Positions 8,567 to 17,551 of a DNA stretch of 64,000 nt are shown piece by piece. Location of the stretch: assembly GCA_965227255.1 (NCBI GenBank), contig CBDDFS010000006.1:186001-250000 (forward strand), written 5' to 3'. The notes below the pieces were generated by a model that was not told the origin of the DNA, did not search any database, and saw only the letters and a list, made by a program, of their open reading frames with translations. Position numbers and translations under genes: made by a program. The first letter of the stretch is position 1, and each line of letters begins with the position of its first letter. Source of the DNA: CBDDFS01 sp965227255. GTDB lineage: Bacteria; Bacteroidota; Bacteroidia; Flavobacteriales_E; Vicingaceae.

Positions 8567-10000
8567 CTAAACTGCTTTACCAATAAGGGTAGCCGCAGTA
8601 CATTTTTCAATGAGAACGTTCACGTAGTCTCCTATCTTGTGATCTTCGGCAGGAAATACAACGACGGTATTCTGAGAATTTCTCCCACTTAAATAGTTCT
8701 TGTCTTTCTTCGATGTACCTTCCACAAGAACTTCACAAATCTGTCCCACAAATTTTTCAGCCCTTTCTTTCGAGTGCTTCATTTGCAGATCTATGATCTC
8801 AGTCAATCTCCTTGATTTGGTCTTTTCATCCACGTCATCTTCATATTTTCTCTGAGCCAGGGTCTTGGGTCTTTCTGAATACTTGAACATGTATGAAAAA
8901 CTGAATTTCACTTGCTCCATCAGATCAAGGGTATGCTGGTGATCATCTTCTGTCTCACCACAGAATCCCGCAATGACGTCAGCAGAAACAGCACAATCCG
9001 GTATGATCCTTTCAATGGCTTTGATCCTATCGAGATACCATTCCTTGGTATATCCACGATTCATTCTTTCGAGAACCACTGAACTTCCCGATTGAAATGG
9101 GAGATGTATGTATTTACAGATGTTGTCGTATTTGGCTATGGCATGCAAAACATCATCTGACATGTCTTGTGGATGAGAAGTCGAAAAACGAATTCTCAAT
9201 TTCGGATCGACCTGCGCAACCATCTCCAAAAGCTGAGCGAAGTCGACACTTCTCTTTTTCTCTTCTTTCGACAGGTTCTTAAATTCTTTCTTGAGTCCAC
9301 CACCATACCATAGATATGAATCTACATTTTGACCGAGTAACGTTACTTCCTTATAGCCCTTATCGACCAATTCTCTTGCTTCTTTCAGAATACTTTCTGG
9401 ATCCCTGCTTCTTTCTCTTCCCCTTGTAAATGGCACAACACAGAAGGTGCACATATTGTCGCAACCTCTCATGATGGAAATGAATGCAGTCACACCGTTG
9501 CTGTCGAGGCGAACCGGACTGATATCTCCATAGGTCTCTTCCTTACTGAGGAAAACATTCACTGCCTTCCTACCGTCTTCAGCTTCAGCCATCAGATTGG
9601 GAAGATCTCGGTAAGCATCAGGACCAACAACAATATCCACCAGCTTCTCCTCTTCCAACAACTGATGTTTCATTCTTTCGGCCATGCATCCCAAAACACC
9701 GATGACCATGTCCTCGTTTTCTTTCTTGTGTTTTCTGAGAGTTGAGATTCTTTGTCGAACCGTTTTCTCAGCCTTATCCCTTATGGAGCATGTATTCAGG
9801 AAAACTGCATCGGCTTCTTCAATATTTCTTGTCGTTCCATAGCCGGATTCCGTCAAAATCGAAGCCACGATCTCGCTGTCAGAGAAATTCATCTGACATC
9901 CATAACTTTCTATGTAAACCTTCTTTCCGTATCTTTTCTCAATCGGAAGGTCCATCTCCAGCACCTCACCCTGTCTGTTTTCGTCTATGATTTTATCCAT
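8567..10000 (-). CDS. miaB: tRNA-2-methylthio-N6-dimethylallyladenosine synthase MiaB
   Basis: Radical SAM enzyme adding the methylthio group to i6A37 of tRNAs reading UNN codons. 477 residues. The N-terminal MTTase domain has its three iron-sulfur cysteines C35 (YGCQMN), C71 (NTCSIRDKA) and C105 (LGCMAERM). The radical SAM cluster is C180, C184, C187 in RGCDNMCTFC. A C-terminal TRAM domain follows (about 410-475, FVGQICEVLVEG). The full motif set and the FTRGRERSRD signature separate it from RimO and MtaB. It is the first gene of the minus-strand run leading to groL; the gap to the sigma-54 activator is 30 bp. Confidence 0.96.
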   Translation of the reverse strand: MDKIIDENRQGEVLEMDLPIEKRYGKKVYIESYGCQMNFSDSEIVASILTESGYGTTRNIEEADAVFLNTCSIRDKAEKTVRQRISTLRKHKKENEDMVIGVLGCMAERMKHQLLEEEKLVDIVVGPDAYRDLPNLMAEAEDGRKAVNVFLSKEETYGDISPVRLDSNGVTAFISIMRGCDNMCTFCVVPFTRGRERSRDPESILKEARELVDKGYKEVTLLGQNVDSYLWYGGGLKKEFKNLSKEEKKRSVDFAQLLEMVAQVDPKLRIRFSTSHPQDMSDDVLHAIAKYDNICKYIHLPFQSGSSVVLERMNRGYTKEWYLDRIKAIERIIPDCAVSADVIAGFCGETEDDHQHTLDLMEQVKFSFSYMFKYSERPKTLAQRKYEDDVDEKTKSRRLTEIIDLQMKHSKERAEKFVGQICEVLVEGTSKKDKNYLSGRNSQNTVVVFPAEDHKIGDYVNVLIEKCTAATLIGKAV

Positions 10001-10047
10001 TTTCGGCTTTGTATGGGGCTTGCGAAATTACAGAAAAAAGCATCAGG

Positions 10048-10060
10048 TGACAAAATGTCA
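10048..10060. repeat. short palindrome upstream of miaB
   Basis: TGACA-AAA-TGTCA, a perfect 5-bp inverted repeat 48 bp upstream of the miaB start codon. It could be an operator. Its half-sites are in opposite order to the groS upstream repeat, so the same regulator is not implied. Confidence 0.35.
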
Positions 10061-10128
10061 TATTAACTGAATCCTTAATTATTGTGAATTTTTCGGGAAT
10101 CGGGGAATCGGATAAAAAGCGAGTCCTT

Positions 10129-10160
10129 GGTTATTCGGTTATTCGGTTATTTGGTTATTT
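10129..10160. repeat. four tandem 8-bp GGTTATTY units
   Basis: GGTTATTC twice, then GGTTATTT twice, without gaps. The same octamer logic recurs at 11.3, 44.6, 45.6, 54.5 and 55.0 kb. It lies in the 291-bp gap between miaB and the small gene at 10292. A 67-codon plus-strand frame runs through it, but its protein is a translation of the repeat and is not credible. Confidence 0.75.
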
Positions 10161-10184
10161 TCTTTTCTCACTTAGACCCAGCCT

Positions 10185-10255
10185 ACTGGCGCGCCGGCCT
10201 GATCTCCCGCTTGCAGGTGTCCCGATAGAAGTCGGGGTGTATCGAGGAGTCGACA
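10185..10255. repeat. GC-rich non-coding patch with small hairpin
   Basis: A block of clearly higher GC than the AT-rich surroundings, beginning with GGCGCGCCGGCC and containing the hairpin CCCGA-TAGAAG-TCGGG. It looks like a dispersed intergenic repeat or a remnant of acquired DNA; I cannot identify a family without a search. Confidence 0.4.
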
Positions 10256-10291
10256 AAAGTGTTACGCTAAATATTGCTATGACTTGAACTC

Positions 10292-10528
10292 TTAGTCTAA
10301 GTCCTCCGATTTCGGAATTGAAGCTATCAGATTTCCTTTTGTATCAAAGAATTTTCGATCTCTTAAAATGACCTCTTCTTCAGGATTAAGTACAGACAAT
10401 TTCTGAACTATATCTTTTGTGAAATCTTTGATCTCCTGACTTGGATTGGTTGTACCTTCTTCCTGCATTTCTGATCTGAGGCTATAGATCCTCAGATAGT
10501 GCTCTACTGTTAAAATTGTTCTACTCAT
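10292..10528 (-). CDS. small hypothetical protein (78 residues)
   Basis: Not recognised. A soluble, charged protein without signal peptide, membrane segment, cysteine or known motif; it begins MSRTILTVEHYLRIYSLRSE and ends SIPKSEDLD. The ATG start has balanced codon use similar to neighbouring genes, and the frame ends within the intergenic region without overlap. It is 29 bp downstream of the lipoprotein gene at 10558 in the same orientation, so the two may be co-transcribed. Coding status is likely but not certain. Confidence 0.55.
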   Translation of the reverse strand: MSRTILTVEHYLRIYSLRSEMQEEGTTNPSQEIKDFTKDIVQKLSVLNPEEEVILRDRKFFDTKGNLIASIPKSEDLD

Positions 10529-10557
10529 GACGGTAAATGTTTTTGGAAGATGAAGAT

Positions 10558-11205
10558 CTATTCAATCAAATGATAAGTAGAAGGAGTTTTAACTTCATCA
10601 AAACCCACAATACCGTCATTCAGACTTATGTAGACTCTCGAGATAGATTCAGTTGAATCCTCCACAACGTAAACTCTTTTGTATTCAACACCACCCAGAT
10701 TGTATGTTTCAAAATAAATGTCGGAAACCGGAAACTTCGACCATCTTCTCGAGCCTCCTTTTGTAAGGTCAAAAACTCTGAAGCTAAATGCTCTCCATCT
10801 GAATATACCTTCTTCATAAAAACATCGGTCATAAAGAGTCAGTTGATTTGAATCAATAGAAGGCCAGGGTCGGTCGTTTGTTATAGCTTTGAAATTTTGC
10901 CAGGTTTCACACGTCCGACAAAAACAAGTCTGATCGCCAATTTGCTCACAATCGAAATCCGTATTATGAAGTCTGTTGTAAGATTCTATTCTAAAACCAA
11001 TTCTTTGACCAAATTCGTTTACAAATCGCAGTGAATCTCCCTCTTTATATTTCAAGGCTTTCACCATGAAGTCCGGATAAGGTGGACAATCTCCGGCTCT
11101 GTTTTCGCACTCTCTTTTGAAGCAAGACGTTAATACGAGACAGAGAATTACAAGCGTGACAATAAAATAGATAGGACTCCGAAGAAGATTGTCAGAACGG
11201 GTCAT
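10558..11205 (-). CDS. cysteine-containing lipoprotein, function unknown
   Basis: 215 residues with an N-terminal membrane stretch (about 11-27) and lipobox LTSC, giving lipidated Cys28. The mature part has more cysteines (C33, C39 and a CFCRTC cluster near residues 92-97), which suggests disulfides or, less likely, metal binding. No known domain recognised. Probably anchored in the outer membrane facing the periplasm. It is divergent from topA. Confidence 0.7.
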   Translation of the reverse strand: MTRSDNLLRSPIYFIVTLVILCLVLTSCFKRECENRAGDCPPYPDFMVKALKYKEGDSLRFVNEFGQRIGFRIESYNRLHNTDFDCEQIGDQTCFCRTCETWQNFKAITNDRPWPSIDSNQLTLYDRCFYEEGIFRWRAFSFRVFDLTKGGSRRWSKFPVSDIYFETYNLGGVEYKRVYVVEDSTESISRVYISLNDGIVGFDEVKTPSTYHLIE

Positions 11206-11535
11206 TCCTACAAAGATAAAGGAATAATCGTATTCTACTCATATTCGGAACTGTTATATTCTTGCTATTGGTTTATTGGTTTATTGGTTTATTGAATAAA
11301 TTGGAGATTGAAAATAACAGCTATCTTCTTTCACACTTATTCACCTGGCTCTATCTAAGATCTTTCACCTTTCATCTTTCACCTTTCATCTTTCACATTT
11401 CCAATTCAAACCTTGAATCCAAAAATCTTATATTATATTCTATATAATATAAAGGCGCCTTCAAAAATTCTCCCAACATTCCTTATATAATTATTGTTTT
11501 TCTTTGCGGTCCATTTTTATTGAAAACAACTGCTC
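11206..11535. other. 330-bp AT-rich intergenic region upstream of topA
   Basis: No gene seen. It holds three TTTATTGG-type octamers at 11266-11294, two and a half copies of a 14-bp TCTTTCACCTTTCA unit at 11361-11400, and two adjacent perfect palindromes at 11428-11461. The promoter of topA must lie here; a weak -7-like TTTCTTTG at 11499-11506 has no convincing -33 partner. Confidence 0.6.
11428..11461. repeat. two abutting perfect palindromes upstream of topA
   Basis: Positions 11428-11452 are an all-AT hairpin with 11-bp arms (TTATATTATAT / ATATAATATAA) and a TCT loop. It is followed at once by the 10-bp palindrome AAGGCGCCTT (11452-11461). The pair lies 75 bp before the topA ATG. Confidence 0.75.
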
Positions 11536-13824
11536 ATGTCTAAGAACCTGGTCATCGTAGAGTCGCCTGCCAAGGCTAAGACAATTGAAAAATTCCTCGG
11601 AAAGGATTTCACTGTTAAATCCTGTTTCGGTCACATCAGGGATTTGCCCGATAAAAGTATTGCCATCAACCTTGAAGATGATTTTGCTCCTGCATATGAA
11701 ATACCGGCCGACAAAAAGAAGGTGGTGCAGGAATTAAAGAAGATTGCCAAAGACGCTGAATTGGTCTGGCTCGCTTCGGATGAGGACCGTGAAGGAGAGG
11801 CCATCTCTTGGCATCTGAGTGAAGTTCTCGATGTACCGGAAGAGAAATTGAAAAGAATTGTTTTCCATGAGATCACCAAGACAGCGATTGAAGAAGCCGT
11901 TCAAAATCCAAGGAAACTGGATCTGAACCTTGTGAATGCACAACAGGCACGTAGAGTGCTCGATAGATTGGTGGGATATGAAGTCTCTCCGATTCTTTGG
12001 AAGAAGGTAAAACCAAGTCTTTCTGCAGGAAGAGTTCAATCGGTAGCGGTTAGGCTCATTGCTGAAAGAGAGAAAGAGATCAGGGCTTTCGAACCTACTT
12101 CAAGTTACCGTGTTATTGGAAATTTCAGAAATGCGGCCGGCAAGGCTTTTAAAGCTGAAATGAATAAACGTCCGGGAAGTACCGATGACGTTCAAGGCAT
12201 TTTCAATGAACTTAAAGACGATGCTTACACAGTAGATCGTGTTGAGAAAAAACCGGCCACGAAGAATCCGGCACCTCCATTTACAACCTCCACATTGCAA
12301 CAGGAAGCGAGCAGGAAATTGGGATACAGTGTTGCACAGACCATGTCTGTGGCTCAGAAATTATATGAGAATGGTTTCATTACCTATATGAGAACCGACT
12401 CTGTGAATCTTTCTTCACTGGCCGTTAATACTGCCAAAGCTGAGATCACAAAATCATTCGGTGAGGAATATTCCAAACCGAGATCATTTACAACGAAATC
12501 AAAAGGAGCTCAGGAAGCTCACGAGGCAATCCGACCCACTTTTATCGAGAACCGCAGTGTAGAAGGAAGCAGTCAGGAGCAAAAACTTTATGAGTTGATC
12601 TGGAAAAGAACTCTGGCATCTCAGATGAGCGAAGCTCAATTGGAGAGAACTACGGTCGATGTTCTTTCGAACCAGAGCCAGCACAAATTCGTTGCTAAAG
12701 GAGAGGTCATCAAATTTGAAGGTTTCCTGAAAGTATACCTTGAAGGAACTGATAGTGAAGATGTAGAAGAAGAAAGCGGTTTGTTGCCTGCAATGAATGA
12801 AGGTGAAAACGTGACCAATGATCAGATCACAGCGACTCAGAAGTTCACTCAACACCCGGCAAGATATACGGAAGCAAGTTTAGTAAGAAAGTTGGAAGAG
12901 TTGGGTATTGGTCGACCGTCTACCTACGCCCCAACCATTTCAACCATCCAACGAAGAGGTTATGTGGTAAAGGAAAGCAGAGATGGTGTGAAAAGAAAGT
13001 ACATCGAGATCACACTTGTTTCAGGGGAGATCAAAGAAGAGGAAAAGTCAGAGAACCATGGATTCGAAAAGAACAAACTCTTCCCAACCGATATTGGAAT
13101 GGTTGTAAATGATTTTCTTACTGAACACTTCACCAACATTCTCGACTATGGCTTCACAGCCGACATAGAAAAGCGTTTCGATTCAATTGCCGAAGGCAAA
13201 GAGAACTGGAATGAGATGATCAAGAATTTCTACAAACCATTTCACGAGCGTGTTGAAAACACACTCGAGACGGCAGAACGTGCCAAGGGAGAGAGAATTC
13301 TTGGTGAGGACCCTGAAAGTGGCAAACCGATCAGCGTGAAGATCGGAAGATATGGCCCCATGGTACAGATCGGAAGTGTTGACGACGAAGAAAAACCGCG
13401 TTTTGCCAGCCTTCTTAAAACGCAAAGCATTGACACCATCACACTGGAAGAAGCTCTTGACCTCTTTAAACTTCCACGACTTATTGGAAGTCATGAAGGC
13501 GAAGATGTGGTTTCGGCCATTGGAAGATTTGGACCTTACGTCAGGTACAAAAAGACCTTTGCATCCATACCGGCAGACTCAGGAGAAGATGTATTTTCCA
13601 TTACTCTTGAAAAGGCCGTTCAACTCATTGATGAGAAACTTCAGGCAGACAAGAACAAGACCATCAACGAGTTTGAAGATGGAAATATCCAGGTGTTAAA
13701 TGGAAGGTACGGCCCGTACATCAAGGCCGGCAGAAAGAATTACAGAATTCCGAAGGGACAAGACCCAAAAGAACTTACTTTAGAGGACTGCAAAACGATC
13801 ATTGAAAAAAAAGATAAGTCCTGA
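11536..13824 (+). CDS. topA: DNA topoisomerase I
   Basis: Relaxes negatively supercoiled DNA by single-strand passage. 762 residues. An N-terminal Toprim domain (VIVESPAKAKTIEKFLG at the start, SDEDREGEAISWHL near 80-93) is followed by the type IA core; the catalytic tyrosine is Tyr284 in ITYMRTDSVNLS. Instead of E. coli-type zinc fingers, the C-terminal 180 residues contain repeated GRYGP-type modules (IGRYGPMVQIG, IGRFGPYVRYK, NGRYGPYIKAG), as in other Bacteroidota TopA. Its stop overlaps the next gene's ATG by one base (TGATG), implying translational coupling. Confidence 0.97.
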   Translation: MSKNLVIVESPAKAKTIEKFLGKDFTVKSCFGHIRDLPDKSIAINLEDDFAPAYEIPADKKKVVQELKKIAKDAELVWLASDEDREGEAISWHLSEVLDVPEEKLKRIVFHEITKTAIEEAVQNPRKLDLNLVNAQQARRVLDRLVGYEVSPILWKKVKPSLSAGRVQSVAVRLIAEREKEIRAFEPTSSYRVIGNFRNAAGKAFKAEMNKRPGSTDDVQGIFNELKDDAYTVDRVEKKPATKNPAPPFTTSTLQQEASRKLGYSVAQTMSVAQKLYENGFITYMRTDSVNLSSLAVNTAKAEITKSFGEEYSKPRSFTTKSKGAQEAHEAIRPTFIENRSVEGSSQEQKLYELIWKRTLASQMSEAQLERTTVDVLSNQSQHKFVAKGEVIKFEGFLKVYLEGTDSEDVEEESGLLPAMNEGENVTNDQITATQKFTQHPARYTEASLVRKLEELGIGRPSTYAPTISTIQRRGYVVKESRDGVKRKYIEITLVSGEIKEEEKSENHGFEKNKLFPTDIGMVVNDFLTEHFTNILDYGFTADIEKRFDSIAEGKENWNEMIKNFYKPFHERVENTLETAERAKGERILGEDPESGKPISVKIGRYGPMVQIGSVDDEEKPRFASLLKTQSIDTITLEEALDLFKLPRLIGSHEGEDVVSAIGRFGPYVRYKKTFASIPADSGEDVFSITLEKAVQLIDEKLQADKNKTINEFEDGNIQVLNGRYGPYIKAGRKNYRIPKGQDPKELTLEDCKTIIEKKDKS

Positions 13825-14996
13825 TGGATCTTCGAGAATACTTCTCACCTGTACCTGAAGAAACAACAAGCTCAATAAAACACCCGGACCAGAATCAGAT
13901 TGCCTTCAATCTGATGCCCTTTCCCGATGAATTAGGATTAGAGGATGAGGCAAAGCCTGATCTTGTCATTATTGGTGTTCCCGAGGACAGGGGCTCAATG
14001 GAGAATCAAGGATGCGCTTCATCTCCATCTGAGGTAAGAAAATCGCTCTATCAGCTTCAAAATCATTTCAATCTTAAAATGTCTGATCTGGGTGATCTCA
14101 AACCCGGCCATACCATTCAGGATACTTACTCTGCATTATCCAATGTAGTTTTTGAAATGCTGGCTCATCAGATTGTACCTATTATTATAGGTGGAAGCAA
14201 TGATCTTGCCTATGCCAATTTTCTGGCCTATGAAAAATTGGAGATTGTGGTGAACATGGTCAGCGTAGATTCGGAATTTAATATCGGTCAGGGAGAAGAA
14301 GAAGTCAATTCTAAGAACTACCTGAGCAAGATACTGCTGAAACAACCCAATTATCTGTTCAACTTCAGCAACGTTGGTTTCCAGACTTATTTAGTTGGAA
14401 AAGACGAGATTGATCTGATCGATAAGCTAAATTATGACTCCATCCGCTTGGGTAATGCGCGAGCCGAAATGCGACATAATGAACCGATTTTGAGAAATGC
14501 CGACATGGTGGCTTTTGATATTTCTGCGGTCAGAAAAACGGATGCGCCCGGTAACCGTTATGCAAGTCCAAACGGATTCTATGGCGACGAAATTTGCGCC
14601 TTGAGCAGGTATGCAGGCATGAGCGACAAAGTAAGTTCAATTGGTTTCTACGAGGTCAATACAGAAATGGATGGCAATGGGCAGACGGCAGATCTTACCG
14701 CCCAAATGATCTGGTATTTCATCGAAGGCTTCTACAACAGAAAGGGTGATTTCCCAAAATGCAACAAGGACGAATACTTTAAATACAATATCAACATCGG
14801 TCATCCGCATCAGAATATGGTCTTTTACAAGAGTCCGAAAAGCGGTAGATGGTGGATGGAAATACCTTATCCATCAGACGAAAGGCTGAAATACGATCGC
14901 CACTTATTGGCTCCGTGTACCTACGAAGATTATCAATTGGCTATGCAGAATGAGCTGCCAAATAGGTGGATACACATGTACAAAAAGTTGATATGA
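13824..14996 (+). CDS. arginase/formimidoylglutamase-fold protein with degenerate metal site
   Basis: 390 residues of the ureohydrolase (arginase/HutG) fold. The three metal-binding motifs are visible but altered: GGSND at 123-127 where GGDHS is expected (His to Asn), DSEFN at 149-153 where DAHxD is expected (His to Glu, Asp to Asn), and FDIS at 231-234 where DxD is expected (second Asp to Ser). Only about two of six canonical Mn ligands remain, so hydrolysis is doubtful and a pseudoenzyme role is inferred. It is translationally coupled to topA and precedes sprF-gldKLMN. Annotation as an active formimidoylglutamase would not be supported; no other histidine-degradation gene is nearby. Confidence 0.75.
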   Translation: MDLREYFSPVPEETTSSIKHPDQNQIAFNLMPFPDELGLEDEAKPDLVIIGVPEDRGSMENQGCASSPSEVRKSLYQLQNHFNLKMSDLGDLKPGHTIQDTYSALSNVVFEMLAHQIVPIIIGGSNDLAYANFLAYEKLEIVVNMVSVDSEFNIGQGEEEVNSKNYLSKILLKQPNYLFNFSNVGFQTYLVGKDEIDLIDKLNYDSIRLGNARAEMRHNEPILRNADMVAFDISAVRKTDAPGNRYASPNGFYGDEICALSRYAGMSDKVSSIGFYEVNTEMDGNGQTADLTAQMIWYFIEGFYNRKGDFPKCNKDEYFKYNINIGHPHQNMVFYKSPKSGRWWMEIPYPSDERLKYDRHLLAPCTYEDYQLAMQNELPNRWIHMYKKLI

Positions 14997-15046
14997 TTTA
15001 GAATAAATGTTTAATTTTCATCTTAAAAGTGTGAGGTTGATTTTTA

Positions 15047-15077
15047 TTTGTGAGGATAATTTTTTTAAGTATTTTAG
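15047..15077 (+). promoter_or_regulatory. candidate promoter of sprF-gldKLMN
   Basis: TTTG at 15047-15050, a 19-bp spacer, then TATTTTAG at 15070-15077 (Bacteroidota consensus TTTG-N19to21-TAnnTTTG, one mismatch in the -7 box). It lies about 50 bp before the sprF start codon. Confidence 0.4.
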
Positions 15078-15126
15078 CCCCCAAGTCGAATTTTTCGTCA
15101 GGTTAACACAAAGAGATAATTTAAGG

Positions 15127-16122
15127 ATGAAGAGATTAGCAGTCCTGCTTACGGTCATCTTTTTTTCATTTATAGCCCGAGGACAGCAGGATCCGCAGAT
15201 ATCCCAGAACATGTTCAACAGGCTCATGATAAACCCTGCCTACGCGGGGAGCAATGAAGCTATTTGTGGAACATTGCTTCATCGTCAGCAGTGGTCGGGA
15301 TTTGAGGGTGCTCCTCAGACAACGATTTTTGCAGCTGACATGAGTATCAACTCCAAGCAAGCATGGCTTGATAAGAATGGTGTTGGTTTGGGATTCATGA
15401 GCGATCAGTTGGGTAACCTGAATTACACGAATTTAAAACTGGCCTATACTCACAGAATGGCCTTTGGTTTTGCTCCGGGATTCTTTAGTCTGGGGGTTGA
15501 CGTTGGATTCATTCAGCAATCAGTAAGAGAAGATTGGGTGGCAAACGACCCTTATGAAATTGATCCATCTATTCCAGGTGGAATTTCCACTACAGCTCTT
15601 GACCTCGGTTTAGGTCTGTACTATTATAATGGAGAGAACTATTACGGTGGTATTTCTGTTGCGCATTTGTTGGAGCCTACTTTCGAGTCTACTCTTTTGA
15701 ATCCGAATGGGACAGGTTACGATTTCGCCTTCCCTCAATACAGAACATTCTATTTCCATGGTGGACATAACTTCCGACAGTTCAACACCATGACACCATT
15801 ACAACTAAGACACTCACTTTATGTTAAAACTCAGCTATCTCAATGGCAGCTTGATTATAACATTAACTTGTTAATCAATTCATTCTTCTGGATCGGTCCA
15901 TCTATCAGACTTGATAAGACGGTAAGTATCCTCGGAGGTATGGATTTCGGAGCTGTTTCTCCGAATTTGGAGGGTCTGAAACTGGGTCTTGCCTATGATG
16001 TTTCGGCAACAAGTGAGTTCAGCAGATACAATTCTGGATCGTTCGAAGTAATGATCAATTATTGTTATCAAATCGTACCTCCTATTAAGATCCGAAAATA
16101 TCGGACAGTGAAGTGGTTATGA
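15127..16122 (+). CDS. sprF: PorP/SprF family outer-membrane protein
   Basis: 331 residues from the ATG at 15127, which begins a clean signal peptide (MKRLAVLLTVIFFSFIARGQQ); longer in-frame starts would put 40 non-conserved residues before it. The mature start QDPQISQNMFNRLMINPAYAGSN is the PorP/SprF hallmark, and the rest alternates like a beta-barrel. In the T9SS, PorP/SprF proteins act with PorK/GldK and GldN at the outer membrane or help export and anchor particular substrates. It stands directly before gldKLMN, as porP does before porKLMN in Porphyromonas gingivalis, so it may be the core PorP rather than a substrate-specific SprF. Confidence 0.9.
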   Translation: MKRLAVLLTVIFFSFIARGQQDPQISQNMFNRLMINPAYAGSNEAICGTLLHRQQWSGFEGAPQTTIFAADMSINSKQAWLDKNGVGLGFMSDQLGNLNYTNLKLAYTHRMAFGFAPGFFSLGVDVGFIQQSVREDWVANDPYEIDPSIPGGISTTALDLGLGLYYYNGENYYGGISVAHLLEPTFESTLLNPNGTGYDFAFPQYRTFYFHGGHNFRQFNTMTPLQLRHSLYVKTQLSQWQLDYNINLLINSFFWIGPSIRLDKTVSILGGMDFGAVSPNLEGLKLGLAYDVSATSEFSRYNSGSFEVMINYCYQIVPPIKIRKYRTVKWL

Positions 16123-16217
16123 TTTTTTTTTGTAACCTTGTAATTCTAAAAACGTTAATAGGCAGCTTAGGAGAACAATAAATCGAAATTAAATAGGTTT
16201 ATATTAGGAAGATCGAC

Positions 16218-17507
16218 ATGAAAAAGGTAGGAATAATTCTGTTGATGGCTGGTGTACTTGTCAGCTGCAACACAGGTAATGGAGAGTTGATCGGTGTGCA
16301 GGGAAGAGAACCTTGGTACCAACCCGATCCGTTTGGTATGTTGTTTATCCCTATGGGTAGTTATACTCAGGGTGAAAATGACCAGGATGTAGGCAGAACG
16401 TTTACTTCTCAGAGTAGAACTGTTTCTGTTCAGGCATTTTACATGGATCAGACTGAGATTTCAAATAATGAATATCGTCAGTTTGTCTATTGGGTAAGAG
16501 ATTCTATTGCCCACATGATCCTTGGAGAAGAGGTTAGCGAAGATCATTTTAATACAGTTAACTGGTATGGTGAAGATCTTGATCCACCATTGATCAACTG
16601 GAGAACCAGAATCGACTGGATCAACGATGAAGAAAGGGAAGCTTTGGAAGTAATGTACTATCCTGAGCACGAACGTTTCTACAGACGAAAAGAGATCGAT
16701 ACGAGAAAACTGAAGTATGAGTACTACTGGGTTGATATCAGAGAAGCCGCTCAGAGAAGAAACAGAGAGCAGGGCTTGATCGACCGTTCTGTATTCATCA
16801 AAAAAGACATTATTAATGTATATCCGGATACTTTGGCTTGGGTACATGACTTTACGTACTCATTCAACGAGCCAATGACGAATATGTACTTCTGGCATCC
16901 GGCATACGACGAATATCCATTGGTAGGTGTTAGCTGGAAACAAGCGAGAGCTTTCTGTATCTGGAGAACACAATTGTTGAACGTGTATCTCAAGCAAAGT
17001 GGTTCTAAGTTCGTTCAGGACTTCAGACTCCCTACAGAATCTGAGTGGGAGTGGGCTGCGAGAGGTGGACTTGACCTGAGTAAATATCCTTGGGGTGGTC
17101 CATATATTCGAAACAGCCGTGGTTGCTTCCTTGGTAATTTTAAGCCTATGAGGGGTAACTACATTGATGACGGAGGATTCCATACTGTAAAAATCAACAG
17201 TTACAATCCAAACGACTTTGGACTTTTCTGCATGGCGGGTAATGTTGCCGAATGGACAAACAATGCTTTCGATGAGTCGATGTACAACTTCGCTCACGAT
17301 CTTAACCCGGATTATCAATACGACGCTAAGGAGTCTGATCCTCCTTCATTGAAGCGTAAAATTATCCGTGGTGGTTCTTGGAAAGACGTTGGTCTTTACC
17401 TGCAGAATAGTTCACGAACGTATGAATATCAAGACACTTCGAAGTGCTACATTGGCTTCAGGTGTGTGATGTCTTACCTCGGTCGTGCCAAGGATGATAA
17501 TCTGTAA
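16218..17507 (+). CDS. gldK: T9SS/gliding lipoprotein GldK (PorK)
   Basis: 429 residues. Lipoprotein signal with lipobox LVSC and Cys17. The body has the formylglycine-generating-enzyme (FGE-sulfatase) fold: PMGSYTQGENDQ near the start, FYMDQTEISNNEYRQFVYW, then RLPTESEWEWAARGG and GNVAEWTNNAF, ending IIRGGSWKD and YIGFRCVMS. The enzyme active-site function is not conserved in this family; GldK forms the periplasmic outer-membrane ring with GldN. Gene order with gldL, gldM and gldN is the standard one. Confidence 0.96.
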   Translation: MKKVGIILLMAGVLVSCNTGNGELIGVQGREPWYQPDPFGMLFIPMGSYTQGENDQDVGRTFTSQSRTVSVQAFYMDQTEISNNEYRQFVYWVRDSIAHMILGEEVSEDHFNTVNWYGEDLDPPLINWRTRIDWINDEEREALEVMYYPEHERFYRRKEIDTRKLKYEYYWVDIREAAQRRNREQGLIDRSVFIKKDIINVYPDTLAWVHDFTYSFNEPMTNMYFWHPAYDEYPLVGVSWKQARAFCIWRTQLLNVYLKQSGSKFVQDFRLPTESEWEWAARGGLDLSKYPWGGPYIRNSRGCFLGNFKPMRGNYIDDGGFHTVKINSYNPNDFGLFCMAGNVAEWTNNAFDESMYNFAHDLNPDYQYDAKESDPPSLKRKIIRGGSWKDVGLYLQNSSRTYEYQDTSKCYIGFRCVMSYLGRAKDDNL

Positions 17508-17551
17508 TATTTTTTATATTTAACCCTCTTTAACTAAACACTAAAACAGCT

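Noticed and set aside
10084..10287. 67-codon plus-strand open frame after miaB
   Set aside because: Its protein mostly translates the GGTTATTY repeat and the GC-rich patch, with no family features.
16860..17318. 152-codon minus-strand frame opposite gldK
   Set aside because: Shadow of a conserved gene; no start signals or domains.
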